Shown: positions 33,750 through 46,309, counted from the stretch's first letter. The stretch is 64,000 nt of DNA from Episyrphus balteatus (GCF_945859705.1 NC_079136.1:122416028-122480027); one strand, 5' to 3'. Made by a program: numbers and translations. Notes: generated by a model not told the origin, from the sequence alone.

Positions 33750-33870
33750 ACCGGACGGACGGACGCAGGGGCGGGCGGGAGCAGAGAAAATTAAAATCTC
33801 ACTCTTGGACTTATGAGGTAATATAGCAATATGCCGGGCGGGCGGGCATATCGCATCGTGTCGAACTACC
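33750..33870. other. GC-rich island with GGAC and GGGC runs
   Basis: GGACGGACGGACG, GGGGCGGGCGGGAG and GCCGGGCGGGCGGGC stand out from AT-rich surroundings. Several G3 runs could form a G-quadruplex. TATGCC...GGCATA flanks the second run as a hairpin. No coding exon is associated. It is host DNA outside the copia element. Confidence 0.6.
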
Positions 33871-36800
33871 GCGCACATGACGTCTGGTTAATTGCAAAAA
33901 AGAAGAGGCATGATGTTGTTGTTCAATTGCGGCCACTACTTGAAGTCATATTCCAAGGTGAAAATGTGCTGCTACTGGCGAGATAGCCAGAGATATGTGC
34001 TTGAGATTTAAGTTTTCGATTTTTATTTTGTTTAAAATTTATGTAATTTGAAAATTTATTTACTGGAGAGTGTTTTTGGGGAATTAATATAGTTTTTAGA
34101 TCAAGGAGCTTTTGTGGTAAATTATTGTGATAATTTTATGAAATGAAGTGATGGAAACTTGAAATAAGCAATAATTTGAAAAAGGCAACTTAAAATCTCA
34201 AGAATTTGAAAACAAGATGATTTAATAAAACTCTGTAAGTTTTGAATATTTGTTTTGTCAAAAGTGATTGGTAGAGTCATATAGTAGTAAAGTATTTATT
34301 GATGTTTGATTGGTTAACTCTTCTCTATTACCATTTAATACCTTCTATCTCTCACCTTTCAACTTCCATAGAAACCGATTACCAAAGGAGGCAGTAATGG
34401 ACAAAATAAAAAAACTTATTTATAAGAAATTTTTGAATGACGTATAAAATTTTATTCTGAAATTATAATTCACATTCACTTAATTCCAAAATTCCTCCTG
34501 AGTCCGTTTAAGGTTTAAAGTAGCACCTTTCAACATGTAACGAAATCGCATCAGAGCAAAACATAACATAGAATAAAAAAAAAAATATTTTTTTTACTTA
34601 CAGTAGCACTTCCGAAGAACAAAGTAACAGTATTAATATATCCGATCTAGAAGTAGTTAGCTCTACGGGCCGAGAAGGTGCTTTTCTAATCGGAAAAGGG
34701 GTCGTATTCCACGCCTAACTTTTCAGAAATCGACGAAAACTTAACTCCTTAGCGGTAATTTAGCCGTGATTTGCATTTCCATTTACACTGGAGAACAGAG
34801 CAATAGAGGAGAAATGCAGAGAAGCTCGTGAAAGTCATCAGTGGTTAACAAAAAAAAGTTGAGATAACAATCAGACATGACATTATCTATGCAAGAATAA
34901 TAGTGGGTTCCGCAAGTCTATCTGTTTGCCTGTTTTAGGAGCTACAGCATAAACGGAAAATATTTTTTTGGGACAAAAAAAACGGTAGGTACCTCCCGTA
35001 CTGAAATTTTGGAAAATTTAAATTTTCTCAAAAACGGCCCAAATAACTTTTATGAAAAAATAAGTTTTAGTATTTAGACAAGGGCTTTTGAAAATCATTA
35101 CTAATTTGTTAAATTTATTATTGCCTTTAGGTTATATTTAAAAAAAAAAAAAAGAGGTTGTCTGTAAAGCCGATTTTACATGATAACGTGTCGTAAGAGA
35201 ACAGGTTGTGTGCTTTTGTTTAAAATGAGTCAATTGAAAAGTTTATTTATTTCAAACAATCATAAATTACAAGAAAAAGCTAAAAAAAAATTACCTTTTT
35301 TCTTTTCTCATTATATTAATTTTTTTATTTTAAAAGCTTACAAAAAAAATTATACCTTAAAAAAGCCAAAAAGCCAAATACCATTAAAAAGCCAATAAAA
35401 CCAATTTTTAATTTTTACAATGCGCAAAAAGTATTAAAATAATTTATTAAAAACATTAATTTCTTATGAAATAAGTGAAAAAATCACTTCCATCACCCAA
35501 AAATCCATTTTTTTTTTATAAACAACCTATAGTAAATTTTATACTACCTGAAAGCAATTAGCTTCAGCTTAAAATATATACATACATAGATCATGTCTAT
35601 TAGACATCTAAAAATTTTTGAACTCGATCAATTTTTATCAAAAAAGGCAAAAAAAACATATAATTTTATCTTCTCATGCTATTGGATCAATTTTTTCAAT
35701 GACAACCTATACAAAAATTTTTTATCATGAGAAAGCTCATTATTTCACCTTTCAAATGACGTTTCAATCTTATTTCTGCGATGCCTAGAAAAAAATTTAG
35801 AATTTTTCAAAGCCAACCATGTATAAATTCCAAACTGAGATTAAGGTACTTCCCACACTGGTGGCTGTTCATGATCAACAGATCTCCACAGGTGTTTTGA
35901 GGTATTTCGCAAGTTTTTTTAATTTAACATTGTTTAGCTTGTACTAAATGTATAGTTATGTGTGATATATCAAATGAAAGGTAATATCATCAGGATGCTC
36001 AATAAAGTTAAATCAAATTTGTATTTGCTCTGGATCAAAAGATATAATCTGTTAAAAAATAGAACTTTATTTTACCGTTATCACATAGTCCTGTCTATTA
36101 TCTATCTACAATATAAATTTCATTTATTTATCTGTTGAAGAAAAAAAGATAAAAATAAAAAACCGTTAAAAACGGTCAAAAAACTTGGGACAAAAAAACT
36201 TGTTTTTCCTGTTATTCTGTCAAAAATCATTTTAAAATACCAATTTTTTGCAGTCATAGACTACATGGTCTATAGGTTTGAAAAAAAAAAATAAAAACTC
36301 ACCAAAAAATACCCCAAAATAAGTAGGTGTTTTTCAAAAATTCATATTTCGAAACGCAGGGACTTAAAAAAAATCCGTATCCTAATTTTTTTTATTATCT
36401 TTCGAATGTCATTTTTAAAATTGTCAAAAAAAATTTCCCCTACCTATAATCACTTATTCGTCAAAGGTCTACTTCATACCATTTATAACTTGGTTTTGAA
36501 ATTTCTTAGAATTTTTTCAATACCATTGTCAGTCTTGTAATAAATTTATCTATCGATTAAAAAAAATATTGTCGTTTTGCAATTTTGTTTTACCCCTATT
36601 TACCCTATTAAAAGACGGATTTTTTTAAATCCTTCAAATGTATTCAACTTTAGGTTATTATCTTTCAAATAAGCCATAGAAGATTTTTGTATCTCTAATA
36701 GTTTATTTTTAATTTTTAATTGAAATTTTTGACGCACTGTAAAAGTGCGAGAGTGAAAAGTTAGAAAATGGCTTCACTTTTTTGTGGTGGCTGCCATGGT

Positions 36801-38430
36801 TCATCGATTTATAAGACGTTATTACGTCAAAAAAATGATTTTTCTTTCATTGTGATTTGTGACCCAAATGCCATAAATTGTCATTTTTTTTTGGTGATTT
36901 AGACAAAAACAAACAAACTGACAGAATAAAACCTTTAAGTTCAATCAAAAATAACAATTCAATAAACTTTATAAAATATTATAATTTTTTTTTTTTTTGC
37001 ACTGTATTGAAGCATTTATATTTTAATAGAGAATCTATTTATTAAAAATAAAATTTAAAAAAAAGGAAAAGATTTAAATTTAACGAAGAAAATTTACACT
37101 TTTTGACTTTAAAATAACCAAAAAATGATAAGTTTGAATTTTTAATGTCATTATTTAAAATTTTTTTAGAAAAATTATCACTTTTTCTTATTAATATTTA
37201 TTTTTTAAAATTTTGGTTCAGTGCAAGTATGCTAAAATTAATTGGCATCTTCACTGTGTTAAGGTTTTAATAGTGTCAGTATTTTCTAAAGTAAAAATGT
37301 AGGCTTAAAAAATATGAAATTAATTCCATTTTGAAAATTAATTTGGAACAAAAGACCAATCTTGAAAACAAACAATAAAATATTTGGCAACTATAAACAA
37401 TAAAACTAACCCGGTTTTCTGATCTATTTATTTGGCTGACCCCAAAAAATACATACATAAGTTGTTGCAAAACGATAATTTATTGCACAATTATATTTTT
37501 TTTTTTAACAAAACTTTTATTTTAAATAAAATAATATTATTTTAAAACTAATCCAGAAATAAAAAAAAATATCTATTTATTTTCTTATCGACCTTCGAAA
37601 GATGATTTTTATTAAAAAGAAAAAATCATTTCACACGCGTTCATGCGTAGGTGTATACTCAAAGAAAAACCCTCTTTTTCTATCAAAATAACAATAATAT
37701 AATTTCTGCAAAATAAAAAACCTTGGCAGCTGCAAGTTGTTTTTCTATTATAAACAAATATTTTTAAGTTCTAAAACCACTAAGTTTTTTTTTTTTCGGT
37801 ACTTAAAATTAGTTCATTAAAAATTCATACAATTTTGTTTGCACAATATTTTTATTAAATAAACATATTTGTTTAATATCCCTTAAATTTATAATTCTGT
37901 TTATTTGTAATTGTCTACATCTCTTAATTACCTACCCATAATTTGAATTTAATCTAATTTTGGATTTTTATTATTTCTATGTTTTTTTTGTTTTTTATTT
38001 TTTCTTAATTGAAATTCGTGCCAAAATAAAAATATTACGAGTATTTCCTCCTTTTTTATTATTGCATCAAAGAACATGAATAATAATTTATATTAAACAT
38101 TTGTCTAGTTGGCAATGTTATAAAGAAAAAAAAAATAATAAACGATAAAAAAAAACAGACATTCATATTTGAGTAATGAGTGCAAATCTATTTTGAGTTT
38201 CACTTCCTAAACTATTGGAAAATTAATTTATTGGTAATAAATAATATTTCAAAAAATACAAAATGTACATATATCAAAATAAAAATTAAAAATAATTCGT
38301 TTAGGCTGGTTTTCTTCTTCAAAATGTCTGTGTTCGTTCATTAAAAGAAGAAGATAAAAAAAATATTCAATGAAATAAAATGATTTTTTTTACAAAATTA
38401 AGTACATGTACCGAAACAAAATTATTTAAT
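33871..38430. other. Long non-coding stretch
   Basis: No gene is supported. A degraded relative of the 13914-14720 repeat is visible at about 34910-35110 (TCCGCAAGTCTATCTG..., GGACAAAAAAAACGG). A less AT-rich patch is at 34640-34800. The remainder is AT-rich with scattered poly-A. Confidence 0.4.
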
Positions 38431-38439
38431 AAAACAAGT

Positions 38440-38560
38440 TTCTTTTTATCAGCCTTAACTTAAACTTAAGATATCTCGAACAGTTAAATAGATATCAAAT
38501 GATTGCATTTTCTAACTGTAATATTTCAAAAAAGAATACCGTTTTTTAGATTTCTAAGTT
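38440..38560 (+). repeat. Small remnant of the CACTGGTC family
   Basis: AACTTAAACTTAAGATATCTC followed by TTTTCTAACTGTAATATTTC and CAAAAAAGAATAC matches internal phrases of the 1869-2919 element. It has no ends. Confidence 0.4.
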
Positions 38561-39239
38561 AACAACATCGTCGATAGGGATTTTGTTTTCAGTCACTTTC
38601 TTGAACCTTTTTTGTTTTCTTAAACTACAAGCCTCAATTCATTGAGCATAGTTTTTAGTCAGTAAAAGTTTTCTTAAAAACATGTATCGAAAAATCTAAA
38701 CTGTCTAAACGTTTTCTTATTTATTTGAAAAAAAAAAAAAACAAAAAAAATTTAGTTATTATTTATTTTTCAGAAACTAACCAAATAATTCAAGAATATA
38801 TTGAATCCAAGTTAAATGCTTGTAAACGACTCGTTTTTAGTAAAAGCCAGCTACAGGGAAGTTTTGGAGTATTCGAAAAAAAATAGGTGTTTCGAACTTT
38901 TAAAAGTGTTTCTTCGGTATCAGACTTTTGTCTTTTTTAGGATTTAAACACGTCCATTGAACAAAAGCAAAGCAGTTTGCTTCCTTATGAAAATTAGTGT
39001 CTAATAAAAAAACACGATTCTTTCAAAAAACCTTGCACCAAATTTCGATTTTAGATTTATTTTATTTTATTTCTAATAATTGTATGTATAAATCAACGTA
39101 AACTTTCAGAAAGACAGTTTCAGAAAAATTACGGCGCACAAAAGGACGACTGCTACCGAGAGGCCATTGTACAAAATTCACATAAGAACCCGTAAGGCTC
39201 ATGAAAATTCCACAATTTTTTTTTTAATTTTTTGTCGTT
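38561..39239. other. Non-coding stretch
   Basis: Nothing supported in this AT-rich segment. Confidence 0.4.
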
Positions 39240-39475
39240 TTCTAAAATTCTGTAAATCCAAAATTTTGTATTCCAAAATTCTGGATTTAAAAATTCTGTA
39301 TTATTAAATTAAAAAAAAAAGAAAAATTGTTTTGCTAATGAAAAAAGTGCGCATAATTTTCATTTTATGATTTACAGAATTTTGAAGTCCAGAAATATCC
39401 AATTCTAACGCATTTACAGAATTTCAAAAAATTTGAATTCTGAATTTAAAGATTTTTAGAATACAGAATCATAGA
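39240..39475. repeat. Diverged AAAATTCTG inverted-repeat element, copy I
   Basis: AAAATTCTG(T/G) units occur direct at 39243-39300 and inverted (CAGAATTTT-like) at 39373-39470. The arrangement mirrors that of the 42950 and 44001 elements. The copy is diverged and no target duplication could be identified. Confidence 0.5.
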
Positions 39476-42400
39476 AAAGAAGAAGAATGGAATAAGTCAT
39501 TAAGTTCATACAGAATTTTTGATTCATTTACATTCATTATGTAGAATAGGACTTTGAAATACTGGATAACGAACCGTTTCTGCAGTTTGACACTACTTTA
39601 TAAATTAAATTATAAATTAAAAATTAAATTGATTTTTTGCAACTTATTTTGAAATTAAAGTGTTTTTTTTTTTAACATTAAAGTAAGCAACATCATTCAA
39701 ATTGCAAAAGAACATTTATTTAAAAAAATTGTAATGAGTCTTTTGCGAAGAATTCAAAAATAAAAAAAATTCCTACATACACTAAAAATAATTCATTTTT
39801 TTATTATTATTATTATTATTTTGAAGGTAAAATCGTTGAAGATTTTAATATTTCGGAAAATAAAATTTTTCATTATGGTTATGTATCAAGTGCCGGTTGT
39901 TTTGGTCTTAAAAAACAAATTTCAATTTTCCCTCTAATCGTCGAAAACTCTTTTCTACCAAATTTTAAAATCACTTCTTTGATCAAGCCTCTTCCTGTAA
40001 ATACCTACACATAGGACTTCTATTTACGTTAAAAAGTATATTTCCTTAAGATTCCCGAAAAGACTCATAAACTTGTAAGGCTGTAAAAAGTTTGAATTAG
40101 CTGAAGTTTAAATTTTTCAAAAAATAAAAATATTTAACTTTAATTTCTAAAATACGAAAAAGTATAAAAAAACAATAATTGTTCTACCGACCAAATTGTA
40201 ATTCGTAACGAACAATTTGTTTTTCATATTTTCTTATTTTAGAACATAAAATTATTATTTTTTGTATTTAAACTTTAGTTAGCTTTCCACTATTTAATCC
40301 AGTTTTTGTTAAAAAAAATTGCTTTAGAAATACTTGAAAATTCATTTGTTTTTGTTCATTTCCTGATCCTGACTTTATAAAGTTTTTTTTTTTTTATTTT
40401 CATTTTATTTTTTGTTTTATAGTTACAAAGTTTTTTTATTTTTTGTATATTTATTTATTAATTTATTTTTTTATCTTATTTTATTTTAATTTGTTTTATT
40501 TTTTTTTAATAAATAATGTTTTAGTTTGAATTTATTTTTTTTTTATCTTTATTATTTTTATTTTAGTTAATTAATTGTTTATTTTCGTTTAATTATTTTT
40601 TTTTTTATTTTAATGGTTAAATTTGTTTCTTTTTATATTTTTTTGTTTATTCATATTTTTTCAAATAGACAAATGAGTCTCTCAAAATTCTAAATCAACT
40701 TGTGATTTTCCATGACTTTATTTTTTAAAGAAAAATCCAATTTTTATTTTTTGTTTAAAGTAGTTAAACAAATTTATGATACCGGAACCATTTTTTAGAA
40801 TTTGATTTTACGAACAAAACCACACCTCTTTTGTTCAAATGAGCTCATTTTTAAAAATAGTCTCAATTAAAAAAAAAAAATATTTAATATAACTTTTTTT
40901 AATTTTTTTTTTTTTTAATACTTAGCACTCGTAACTTACCTAGCTGAATCCATGTCGTTTGGAAAAGTTGTTATTGAATAAAATTTAACTGTTTAGTGAA
41001 TATTTCTTTTATTTTTTATTTTGTCACTGATAATCCAAAAAAAATTTAAGTTTAATAACTTAGTGGGGTTTGATATTCTTTATATTTTTTTTTTTTTTTA
41101 ATTTTAATATAAAGATTGCACTTGAATTGATTTTTTTTTTTTCAGTAAATTATTTCAACATATTTTTTTTTTTTGCTTTTCACTAATTCACTTTGAAAAT
41201 TCACTTAAAAATAAAAAAATAATTCTTCCACAATTATGTTAAACTTAAACTTAAAAAAAAAAAAATATTAAACGTAATGATGTGATGTTGTAACGATTTT
41301 TTAAACTAAAAATTGTTTTCCCGTCAAATTAAGAAAATCGTTTCTAAACTCTCAGCATACAGTCAAAAGAATAATGTAAATTTTATTCTTTCTTTCTTGA
41401 ACTTAACATTTACATTTGAAACAAAAAAATTAAAAATAAATTATAAATAAAAATTTCATTAAGTATTTGATTTTTGTATAAATTTTTTAAAACGACGCGT
41501 TCTGTAGCCCAACTCGCACTGATCGCGCAAAAAACCCGTTTTCAACATCAGTGTGCGCGCAATGTATATTTTGAGTAAGTTTTTTTTTTTTTTTTTTTTT
41601 AATTTGATCTTATTTTTTGGTTAAAATACTTTATTTTTATGTTTTTTTTTTTTTTGAAAAAAAAAAAAAAATAGTGTGAGAGATACATTTGAATCTCACG
41701 GATACAAATGAATAGAAATTTTCTTTTCTGTCGAGACTTTTCTTCTACATTACATACATATCTACGGATTTCGACAAAAAAAAAATGTTTTGTTTAATTT
41801 TGCTGAAGACACATTCACTTATGTATTTTGTCTTATTTAATCTATTTGATTTTCTTGATGAATATAGAATGAGCAGAGGAGAGAGAGTGAATGAGTATGT
41901 GAAAGGGGGGGTAAAGGGTTAGAAGTTGGGTTGAAAATTTAAAATTATGTAGTTTTTTTTTTTTTTGTTTAAACAAAAATAAACAGGATTTTGGGATTTT
42001 ACTGCACAGAACGGTCCCGGTCGAGAAAACACACTTGTGTATGAGTTAAAGATAATTCGTCGATGTGTTTAGATTAAAAAAAAAAAAAAAAAACAGCAAA
42101 GTTTTTAAACAGAAAAAAAAAATAGTGCTCATACGCCCCCGTGAATAAGAAAATTGAAATTTTAGTTTTGCGAACGAAAAAAAAAATTAAAACTTTATTT
42201 TGTCGGTCGTCGTTAGTTGTTAGTAGCAGACTCTTTTCCAAACTATAAGGCCCCAAAATGATTAATCGTTGGCTGTCGTCACAGGGAATACCTTTTTGAT
42301 TGGCAGTGATTAAGAAGTATTATTTATCCGTTGTGTAGATCGTTTAAGAATCAGTTTCCTAAAATATATTTAGTTCTTTTCTATTTTATTTTTTTTCTAT

Positions 42401-42949
42401 TTAATTTTTGATTTAATTCTAAGTGAACTTGCTTGCGTTTTATTTTTAGCATAAGACTGCTAAAACTATTAAAGTTGTATACTCTTTTCTTTTATTTTAA
42501 ACTATTTCACATAGAAAATGTAAAAAATAATTAAATTTACTTAAAAAAAAAAAGCCAGGAAGAGGGAGGTCAGGATTGTGTTTTTTGTTTTAATTTTGTG
42601 TTTATTTTTTGTTTGAAAAATGCACACTGTTAGATAGTGTTGATATTTTAAACTATGTAAAAATTCTTTGCTAGAAACAAAGAACAACGGGCAAAATACT
42701 TTACATTGCTAAAGGTCAAGATTATATTCGTGAAACTTTTCCTTGAAGAAATTATTTAGTTTAGTTTACCTAAAAAGTTGTTGCACTTAATTAAAACAAT
42801 TTTGGGCTCATGAAATAAGAAACTAAGCTTTTTGGTATAAGATTGTAAAAAAATGTACTTTCTTCGGAATTGCCAGAACTTAAAAGAGTAAATTCAGTCA
42901 GTTTAAAAGGAAAAAAAAAATTGGTATGTCATTAAAAATAAAATATTAA
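39476..42949. other. Long non-coding, very T-rich stretch
   Basis: 40.3-41.3 kb is dominated by T and A runs. Less AT-rich patches at 41495-41575 (CGCACTGATCGCGC, CAGTGTGCGCGCAATG) and 42000-42300 could be regulatory. No exon is supported. Confidence 0.4.
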
Positions 42950-43692
42950 GGGATCGGGTCAAAATTCTGGCTTCAAAATTCTGCTTTTTCAGCGAAAATT
43001 CTTTTTTTTTAAATTCTGCTTTTTTTCTATTCTGTTTTTCAAAATTCAGCTTTTTAAAATTCTGCTTTTCACAATTCTGACAGCATTATATTTGAACAAA
43101 AAAATTCTGCTAATTCTGTTTTTTTTTTTTATATAGCTTAATGCGCTGGCTAAAGAAAAATACACCTCATTAATGTAATTCAACATTGGTACTTTCCTAA
43201 ATTTTTTTATTTAAGTGTCGCTAATATTTTTTGAAATGTATACTAATTGGAACCGATGTTGTATATTCCTTTTCTTATTCAAATTTTTGAAAATTCATCT
43301 TTATTTGATAAATTAATACATTTTTAGTTATTTTTGGAAATGTTTAATATTAAAAACCTTTTCTTAATATTTTCAAATGTATTTATTTATAAAACAAAAA
43401 TTAATTCGCATTTAAAAAAATGACAAATTATGTAGGTAAGTAATCAAATAAGCAGATAATTTGTCAAAAAGATGATTTCACAGAATTCTGCAAAAAATTA
43501 AAAAAGGATTTGGAAAATGTTAAAAAGCGCGCGCTAAGAATTTTCAAAAATTTGAATAAGAAAAGGAATATACAACATCGGTTCCAATTAGTATAGATAG
43601 AAAAAAAGCAGAATTTTAAAAAACAGAATTTTCGCTGAAAAAGCAGAATTTTGAAAAGCAGAATTTTGAAGCCAGAATTTTGACACGATCAT
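42950..43692. mobile_element. Foldback-like element II with modular AAAATTCTG ends
   Basis: The ends pair as GGGATCGGGTC (42950) with the complement of GACACGATCAT (to 43692). Inwards, each arm is a run of 10-16 bp modules built on CAAAATTCTGCTTTT, ending in the shared phrase TCAGCGAAAATTCT. Flanking AAATATTAA (42941-42949) and AAATATTTA (43693-43701) form a 9-bp duplication with one mismatch. Modular terminal repeats and 9-bp duplications are features of Drosophila Foldback elements, placed with MULE transposons. No transposase is encoded. Confidence 0.7.
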
Positions 43693-43798
43693 AAATATTT
43701 ATCTACTGCTTAGTACTTAAAGCTGCTTTGAACTACTTTTTCAGTATAGCAAAAGTATTTCAAAGTAGTTTTAAGTACTAAGCAGTAGATAAATATTT
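43693..43798. repeat. 106-nt long hairpin
   Basis: The outer 28 bp of each arm are perfectly complementary (AAATATTTATCTACTGC... and ...GCAGTAGATAAATATTT). The inner parts pair imperfectly (TTTGAACTACTTTT with AAAAGTATTTCAAAG), leaving a small loop at TCAGTATAGC. Size and shape fit a precursor microRNA or a short MITE. It abuts Foldback-like element II, which inserted at its left edge. Confidence 0.6.
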
Positions 43799-44000
43799 CC
43801 AAAGGAACGTAGCTATTGAAATTAATAAATAGCTCGAAATGTGACTTGTCTCTTAGTATTGGTTTTAAAACACGTTAAAGCAAGTGAAAAAAAAATTCTA
43901 GGAAAACTTTAAGTTATTGCTCAATGGCTAACTTGAAAAATGTTCGATATTAATGAAATTAGAAATTGGTTTAAAAACAAGTGATTTTAGTGTTTTTTAT

Positions 44001-44673
44001 GGGAGCGGGTCATAATTCTGCTTGTCAAAATTCTGTATGACAAAATTCTGTAGGGTCAAAATACTGTATTTTCAATACAGTATTTTTAAAGAAATTTCCT
44101 TTGATAAAAAAACACTAAATAGTAACTTTAAATATAATTATTGACAGTAAAGTTGTAATTTTATACAAACATAATTATTAAAGTAAAAAAGTAAATCAAT
44201 TCTAGGAACACAAATCAAACTTTTCTTAAACATACAAAATACATTTTACAAAAAAAAGTCAAAATCAATATAAATTTAATTTTTTTTTAATCCGTTTTGG
44301 AGGTATGCAACATGGTTTAATTCAGATTGTTTTTTTTAAATAAGTGTATAGTTTTGTTTTCTCTCTCTTTTTTCCGTAGCTCCTAATAACGTACCTAGAT
44401 TAATCAGCATTAGAAGCTTGCCTCTTTATTAAGTTGATCTCTTAAAAATTCATCGTAAACCCTCTTTTAAATATATCTGTATTTCAAAATTTTGATGTAC
44501 ATAATTTTGAAATACAGTATTTTGACCAACCAGAATTTTGCTATACAGAATTTTGACTTTCAGAATTTTGTTCGTACAGCATTTTGCACATACAGAATTT
44601 TGACATACAGTATTTTGGCATACAGTATTTTGAATACAGAATTTTGCAACATACAGAATTTCGACCCCAACCC
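44001..44673. mobile_element. Foldback-like element III with modular AAAATTCTG ends
   Basis: GTTTTTTAT occurs directly at both outer edges (43992-44000 and 44674-44682), a perfect 9-bp target duplication. The ends are GGGAGCGGGTC and the complement of GACCCCAACCC. The arms are tandem modules of TCAAAATTCTGTATG and CAAAATACTGTATT type, about ten units on the right side. The 65-, 80- and 94-residue frames running through the right arm are repeat artefacts. No transposase is present. Confidence 0.75.
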
Positions 44674-44809
44674 GTTTTTTATCAATTGAGTAGGGTTGCC
44701 AAGCATTTGTCTGCATTTGCGAGGTGGCACCCAAATTTTTTTTAGATATAAGAGAGTCTTAGCTAAAATATGGTGTATTGTTAAGCTTTCTAGTGCATAC
44801 AAAGTTATA

Positions 44810-45238
44810 CACAGAGAAAAATATGACCCGCTAAAAACTAACAGATTGCCATATTGTTTTACCTTCCATACATTTCATAAGGAAATCTTATTAAAATCAA
44901 CGATTAATAAGGTTTTTTTAAGAAATTTCTTATTATTTTTATAGAGAAAATCTTATTAAAATTTGACTGAAAAGTTGTTTTTTTTTGCAACTTAGCACTA
45001 GAACAAAAATCGCGATCAATATTTTCATGGCAGGTTGGTCCAGGTGGTAAGGTGGGCGACTAATGATTTGAAGTCTCCAGTTCGATTCCCAGCCTGGTCA
45101 TCGTTTTTTTTATTTTTTTGCAGATTTTAAAACAATAAGGAAAACCCGATTGTTTTAATAAGGTTTCCTTCTTGGATGAAAACCATAGAGAAATCTTATT
45201 GTTTTTGTTCTATTTTATGTGGTCTATTTTTCTCTGTG
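44810..45238. mobile_element. TA-flanked MITE carrying a tRNA-like unit
   Basis: Inverted ends CACAGAGAAAAATA (44810) and TATTTTTCTCTGTG (to 45238) are flanked by TA on both sides. Further in, AAATCTTATT appears near both ends in opposite senses. A pol III-type unit sits in the middle (45029-45100). No transposase frame is present. TA duplications suggest Tc1/mariner-type mobilisation. Confidence 0.75.
45029..45109 (+). other. tRNA-like pol III unit inside the MITE
   Basis: An A-box-like TGGTCCAGGTGG (45036-45047) and a B-box AGTTCGATTCC (45079-45089) lie 31 bp apart, followed by a T8 run that could terminate pol III. The T-stem does not pair beyond one base pair, so it is not a working tRNA. 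It is probably a captured SINE head or tRNA pseudogene. Confidence 0.6.
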
Positions 45239-45921
45239 TACCGTCTTGTTCAAAGAAGATTTTTGTCAGTGTTGTTTTCATTTGAATAGGGCTGTCACTT
45301 TTGTTGGCTTACGCACATAGGAGTACCTATTTCGATCAAAAACCTGGACAAAAAATGAAAGGCGGTTTTATGTAAATAAGTTGAAAAACTTTAAAAACCC
45401 TTGTGATAAGAAAAACTAAAAAAGAAGTATGAAATTTCATACACCCAAAATGTGAAAAATTAAAATATCTAAAATATTAGAGCTTCTAGAAAGGAACCAT
45501 TGTGATTTTTAGGCTTAGTGATACCAAATGCATTAAGTTCCAAAAAAAAATTTCTGGAAATTGTTAACAACCAGTAAAAAAAAAACGTAGGGCGTATGAG
45601 TGTTTTTTACTCAAAGTAAAAATTTCATTCGCAAATTATTTTGTTAATCGCAAAAATTCGCACCCAAATTTTTGATATTAAATTAAAAGAATAGTCAAAG
45701 TTATCATAAATCTATGTATGGAAGCGGAATAGCAGGGTATACTATAATAAAGCTAGTTAGACTTTAAAAAAAAGCAATTCAAATATGAATATGTGGCAGA
45801 GTGTTTTCCCGCTGTCATTTAATTGAAGAAAAAACATTTAGGTAATATTTCCATGACTACTCTTTAATTTATTATTCAATACCTGCAATTGTATTTTTTA
45901 TTTGAAAATTTTATGTTTAAA
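45239..45921. other. Non-coding stretch
   Basis: No supported feature. Confidence 0.4.
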
Positions 45922-46309
45922 GCGGCCCATAGACACCACACTTGTGTGCACACCGGTGTACTGAAAACGGTGTTGCATTTCGCCACACACGCCACACCAA
46001 ATTGTACACACAAGAAATCTCAAAGAGGAAAAATCAGCAGTATTCGCAATCACGAATTGACATTTTACTGAAAAAACTTCCGACGCTCCGCACTCAACAA
46101 CAATTTAGATGCAAAAACATAGTAATTGTGTGCGCGCATCCCCATAGACATCACACAGATTGAGACACCGACACAAAAAAATCAATATCTTTTGATTTTA
46201 CTCGCTCCGTGTCTCACACCGAAAATTGGTGTCCAATCCAGCCCACACACATCACACATTCCCGCACACCGACACAAGTGTGCACACAAGTGTGGTGTCT
46301 ATGGGCCGC
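45922..46309. mobile_element. 388-bp MITE, CA/GT-rich, 32-bp terminal inverted repeats
   Basis: The ends begin GCGGCCCATAGACACCACAC and mirror each other perfectly for about 32 bp. TTAAA lies directly outside both ends (45917-45921, 46310-46314). The interior is unusually rich in CACAC/GTGTG and less AT-rich than its surroundings. TTAA within the flanks would fit a piggyBac-like site if one terminal A is counted as flank, but TTAAA cannot be separated from that by reading alone. Reading frames through it are artefacts of the CA repeats. Confidence 0.75.

Noticed and set aside
44450..44802. Overlapping frames of 65-94 residues
   Set aside because: They are produced by the AAAATTCTG module array of Foldback-like element III.
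45029..45100. Possible functional tRNA gene
   Set aside because: A and B boxes are good but the T-stem does not pair and the acceptor ends do not match.
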